DNA of 64,000 bases, from assembly GCA_022478985.1 (NCBI GenBank), contig JAKSZP010017485.1:1-64000 (forward strand), given 5' to 3'. How positions within the stretch are numbered: position 1 is the first letter of the stretch; each line of letters starts with the position of its first letter. Source of the DNA: Massospora cicadina. Its lineage: Eukaryota; Entomophthoromycota; Entomophthoromycetes; Entomophthorales; Entomophthoraceae. The notes below the pieces were generated by a model. The model saw only the letters and a list, made by a program, of their open reading frames with translations, made no database searches and was not told the DNA's origin. This document shows, piece by piece, positions 61,596 through 64,000 of this stretch. A program made the position numbers and the translations under genes.

Positions 61596-62177
61596 TGTAA
61601 CGGACCAGAAAAACCCCAGTTCCAACCGCCTATAATAAAGTTTCTTTGGTGCACCGACAAGCAACTAAAGCGGCCTAACCAAAGCAGGAAAGAGGTTTGG
61701 AGCACTGACAGAACCAAACATTTCACCTACTATTGGCTACGCACAACCTCATGCTTGGTCTGACCCAACCACATGAAAGCTCCTCAGAAATGAGCACCCC
61801 CAAAAAGACCACAGGCATGCGAAGGATGCAAACCCTGAAACAACCTTTATTTTTATTCAGGAACCATAAAAAGGGGCCCGCTGACCAGAGCTCAGCTGGG
61901 GAGCAACTAACAATGCTCCCCAGGAAGGGACATGCTAGGGTAAGAATTACAAACTGAGGTTTGGTTTGGGCAGGCGCATCTTATAAAGGCAGCGCATTGG
62001 GGACCTCACATGAGCTATCAATTAGGCTTGTGTGAGCCTAATTGATAGCTCATGTGAGGCACAATCCAATGTCTGAAGCGACCAGACACAAAAATTTTTA
62101 TAAAATGATCCAATTCAGCTTTGGAAAATCTGAATCAGAGTTGGAATGTAACAAATGGGACAAACCTGTCCATTACA
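61596..62177 (+). mobile_element. LTR-like insert G, 582 bp
   Basis: It begins TGTAACGGACCAG and ends CCTGTCCATTACA, so the ends are inverted (TGTAAYGGAC). The perfect TSD gttat is at 61591-61595 and 62178-62182. Removing it restores alignment of LINE5 to LINE4. TATAAA near 61982 suggests a + strand promoter. It could be a solo LTR of another Ty3 family or a small non-autonomous element. Confidence 0.85.
62004..62059. repeat. Perfect inverted repeat, 25-bp arms, 6-bp loop
   Basis: Arms at 62004-62028 and 62035-62059 are exact complements (outer end cctcacatgagc), with the loop tgtgtg. It lies ~20 bp after TATAAA in insert G, so it would fold in the 5' end of any transcript from that promoter. 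Confidence 0.9.
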
Positions 62178-63659
62178 GTTATCAGTTTTAGTACTAGAGA
62201 TAGGGCACCAGTTTGCCAAATCCATCTTATCTCTTTTATTAAAAAGTAACCATATATGCCTTTTTGTCACCAGGAAAAAGTATGTCTCCAAAAGACACTT
62301 ATTCATTGAGGCTAACAGAAGGGTGAATATAATACAGAAATACTTTTTATAAGCTCATAAGGAATGCCATCTGGACTTGGGCATTTCCTGTGTGATGTAC
62401 CATGAGCAGCAAACCAGAGTTCGTTGCATGTTAAAAAATCATTAGGTTTAATTGGCTGTTTAAGTTGCAGATATGTGCATCATTAAGGAATAAGCTGATT
62501 TAAGCAGTTACAACAGGGTCAGACCTGTAAACTCGGAGCAAAAATTCTGAATTTCTTTTGTACACCTCTTCCAGTGTCTCTGCAATGGAAATGTCTAAGC
62601 ACCGAACCTGTTCACAGGCACATCTGATTCAGGCGCGAAAATTGGCAGAATGAATAAAAAGAGAATGCTTTGTACGCCATAATATGTTTGGATTAGTAAC
62701 TAACACAAAGACAGTGTTTGTGTTCCATTACTGATGTGTTTAAACAGGCAGAAACCTCATCCAATTTATGACCCCAAGATGAGCTGTAACCTGTAGCAGG
62801 TGCATTACACTCCAGGTGATCCACTACCACTAGTGCACTTGATAATGGCTGAGGCAGTGCAGGAGCTATATGACGAGATGTGGAATGCGTGGGAGAGTGT
62901 GTGATTTAAAAGCAGACCATGTGGTGAGAGGATTGCAAAGAAAGGATTCACAAATTCCTGTGTTGATGTCACAGAATCAATCCAGCGTGAGAACTCAGGC
63001 AAGGCGAGATTGTGTGAAGTTTATTCTATAATGGCACCTTTGCCACTGGGCTCAATGGAGAAAAGGACACCAAAACCATATTATGGTCAGAGAAATCAAT
63101 TTTAGTCGTGGTAAAGTGTGATCACCGGGATGAAAAGTTAATGGTGAAAGAATGAGATCTATGTGAGACATAGACATCAACTGGCCATTTGCACATGGAG
63201 TGAGATATGCTAGGCAAAAGTGGAGTGTGCTTGATAAGGGTTTCATAAAGGCCCAGAGTAGCCCTCATGAAACGAAGTTCCTTATGTCCCTTTGGGGGAT
63301 AACCCTGGAGTGCCATCAGTCAGTAGCTGGATTAGTCTAGTAATTTGAGTAGCCTTTTACAAAGGTATTGGAAGTAAGTGGAAGAATGGTAACTTCCAAG
63401 AGGAACCTCCAACAAACCTGTGCACAAGACAGGGCATAAACGTAAGTGATAGTGTGTACCTCATCACGCCATGAGAAAGTAAAAGCCAGTATGTGACCGT
63501 TCAAAAAAGTTATTTGAGCTAAAATTTTTAAATTACTGTTCACTAATACTAACACCCTACATGTCACGAGTGTATCTGTAACGTTCCAGTTCCAGTAGAG
63601 TGGGGGTGAGGGCCCACCCCCTGCTACAGAACACACTGTTGAATAAAAGATAAACAAAG

Positions 63660-64000
63660 TACAACCCAGAAGGACGGTGCACAGAAAGCCCCAAGCGAGA
63701 AGGGCACACGCTTAACTAAATTGGACCTGATAGAGGTTGGCAAACAAATCTAAACACATGCACATATACTACTAAATGAATGGGGTCTTTGATAAACTGA
63801 TGACCAATGAGTAAATTGGTCTTTCAGAAACATAATTATACACTGTGGGGAAAGTTGTCAGTTCGCAAGAGTGATTCTAAGCCTAAGTAAATCAATAGGC
63901 ACACACTATCATCTCCAGGGTCATGTAGCTTAAAATTGTCCAAACTCAAGTTATTAATTGTAAAATGAAAATTTCTGACTTTGCAATATTATAAATGGAA
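63660..64000. other. Window end, nothing recognised
   Basis: It probably continues LINE5 toward its ORF1 on -, but no motif or repeat end is visible in these 340 bases. Confidence 0.35.

Larger units (their letters stand above)
60378..63660 (-). mobile_element. LINE5: second member of family beta
   Basis: It follows LINE4 in order: C-terminal part (60378-60690), RT (60700-62560) and APE (62800-63657). Readable pieces include ATKRIASLRGQQTILVGRVV-like sequence near 60750 and an endonuclease piece at 63337-63657 with NGHILAFTFSWRDEVHTITY. An SLTIIW/SDHN-like block lies near 63080. It is interrupted by insert G (61596-62177). The 3' end is cut by LTR H3. All frames are broken. Confidence 0.7.

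Overview
This window looks like a heavily transposon-packed, AT-rich nuclear genome, probably fungal. The basis is chromodomain-bearing Ty3/gypsy elements, LINEs with a CCHC zinc knuckle and an APE endonuclease, and solo LTRs. A rust-like or early-diverging fungus would fit, but nothing here fixes the lineage. I see no host gene, tRNA, rRNA or CRISPR array. Almost every coding segment is broken by stops and frameshifts. All boundaries were read by eye from LTR ends (TG...CA) and target-site duplications (TSDs), so outer edges of old pieces can be off by tens of bases.

Bases 1 to about 45,090 read as one nest. The outer, oldest element is a chromovirus here called E. Its 5' LTR begins before the window (1-363, then 16002 to ~16906), its gag/PR/RT/RH/INT/chromodomain run from ~16.9 to 23.58 kb, and its 3' LTR is 23583-23643 plus 43463 to ~45089. 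Each LTR of E is interrupted by a copy of a second Ty3 family, B. B1 is on + (364-16001, TSD aatgc/gatgt). B2 is on - (23644-43457, TSD ataat/gtaat). B1 holds a 4.4-kb LINE (7511-11875, 18-bp TSD). The pol of E holds a short ORF1-only LINE (18935-20850). B2 holds two solo LTRs of family A (24632-25788 and 28853-30003), a solo LTR H1 (30788-33875) that itself contains another ORF1-only LINE (~31283-33221), a full-length chromovirus A (35408-41390, TSD atcac) and a solo LTR of family C (42453-43407).

Bases 45.1-48.4 kb are AT-rich with nothing recognisable. From 48.4 to 50.7 kb there is a decayed gag (element F). A second LINE family follows on - (LINE4, from 50738), interrupted by solo LTR C2 (55359-56311) and LTR H2 (56610-57750). 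Then come internal gag-like sequence and LTR of an H element on - (57757-60377), and another LINE of the second family (LINE5, 60378 to ~63660) interrupted by a 582-bp LTR-like insert G carrying a 25-bp-arm hairpin.

Three things stand out. First, both B copies carry a conserved antisense ORF between integrase and the 3' LTR, ending in a hydrophobic segment. Second, the ~1.1-kb LTR of family A carries gag-like coding sequence, while only ~140 bp separate its 5' LTR from the start of the protease reading frame. Third, the first LINE family has ORF1-only partners and very short (13-48 bp) 3'-tail insertions, two or three of them with clear TSDs.
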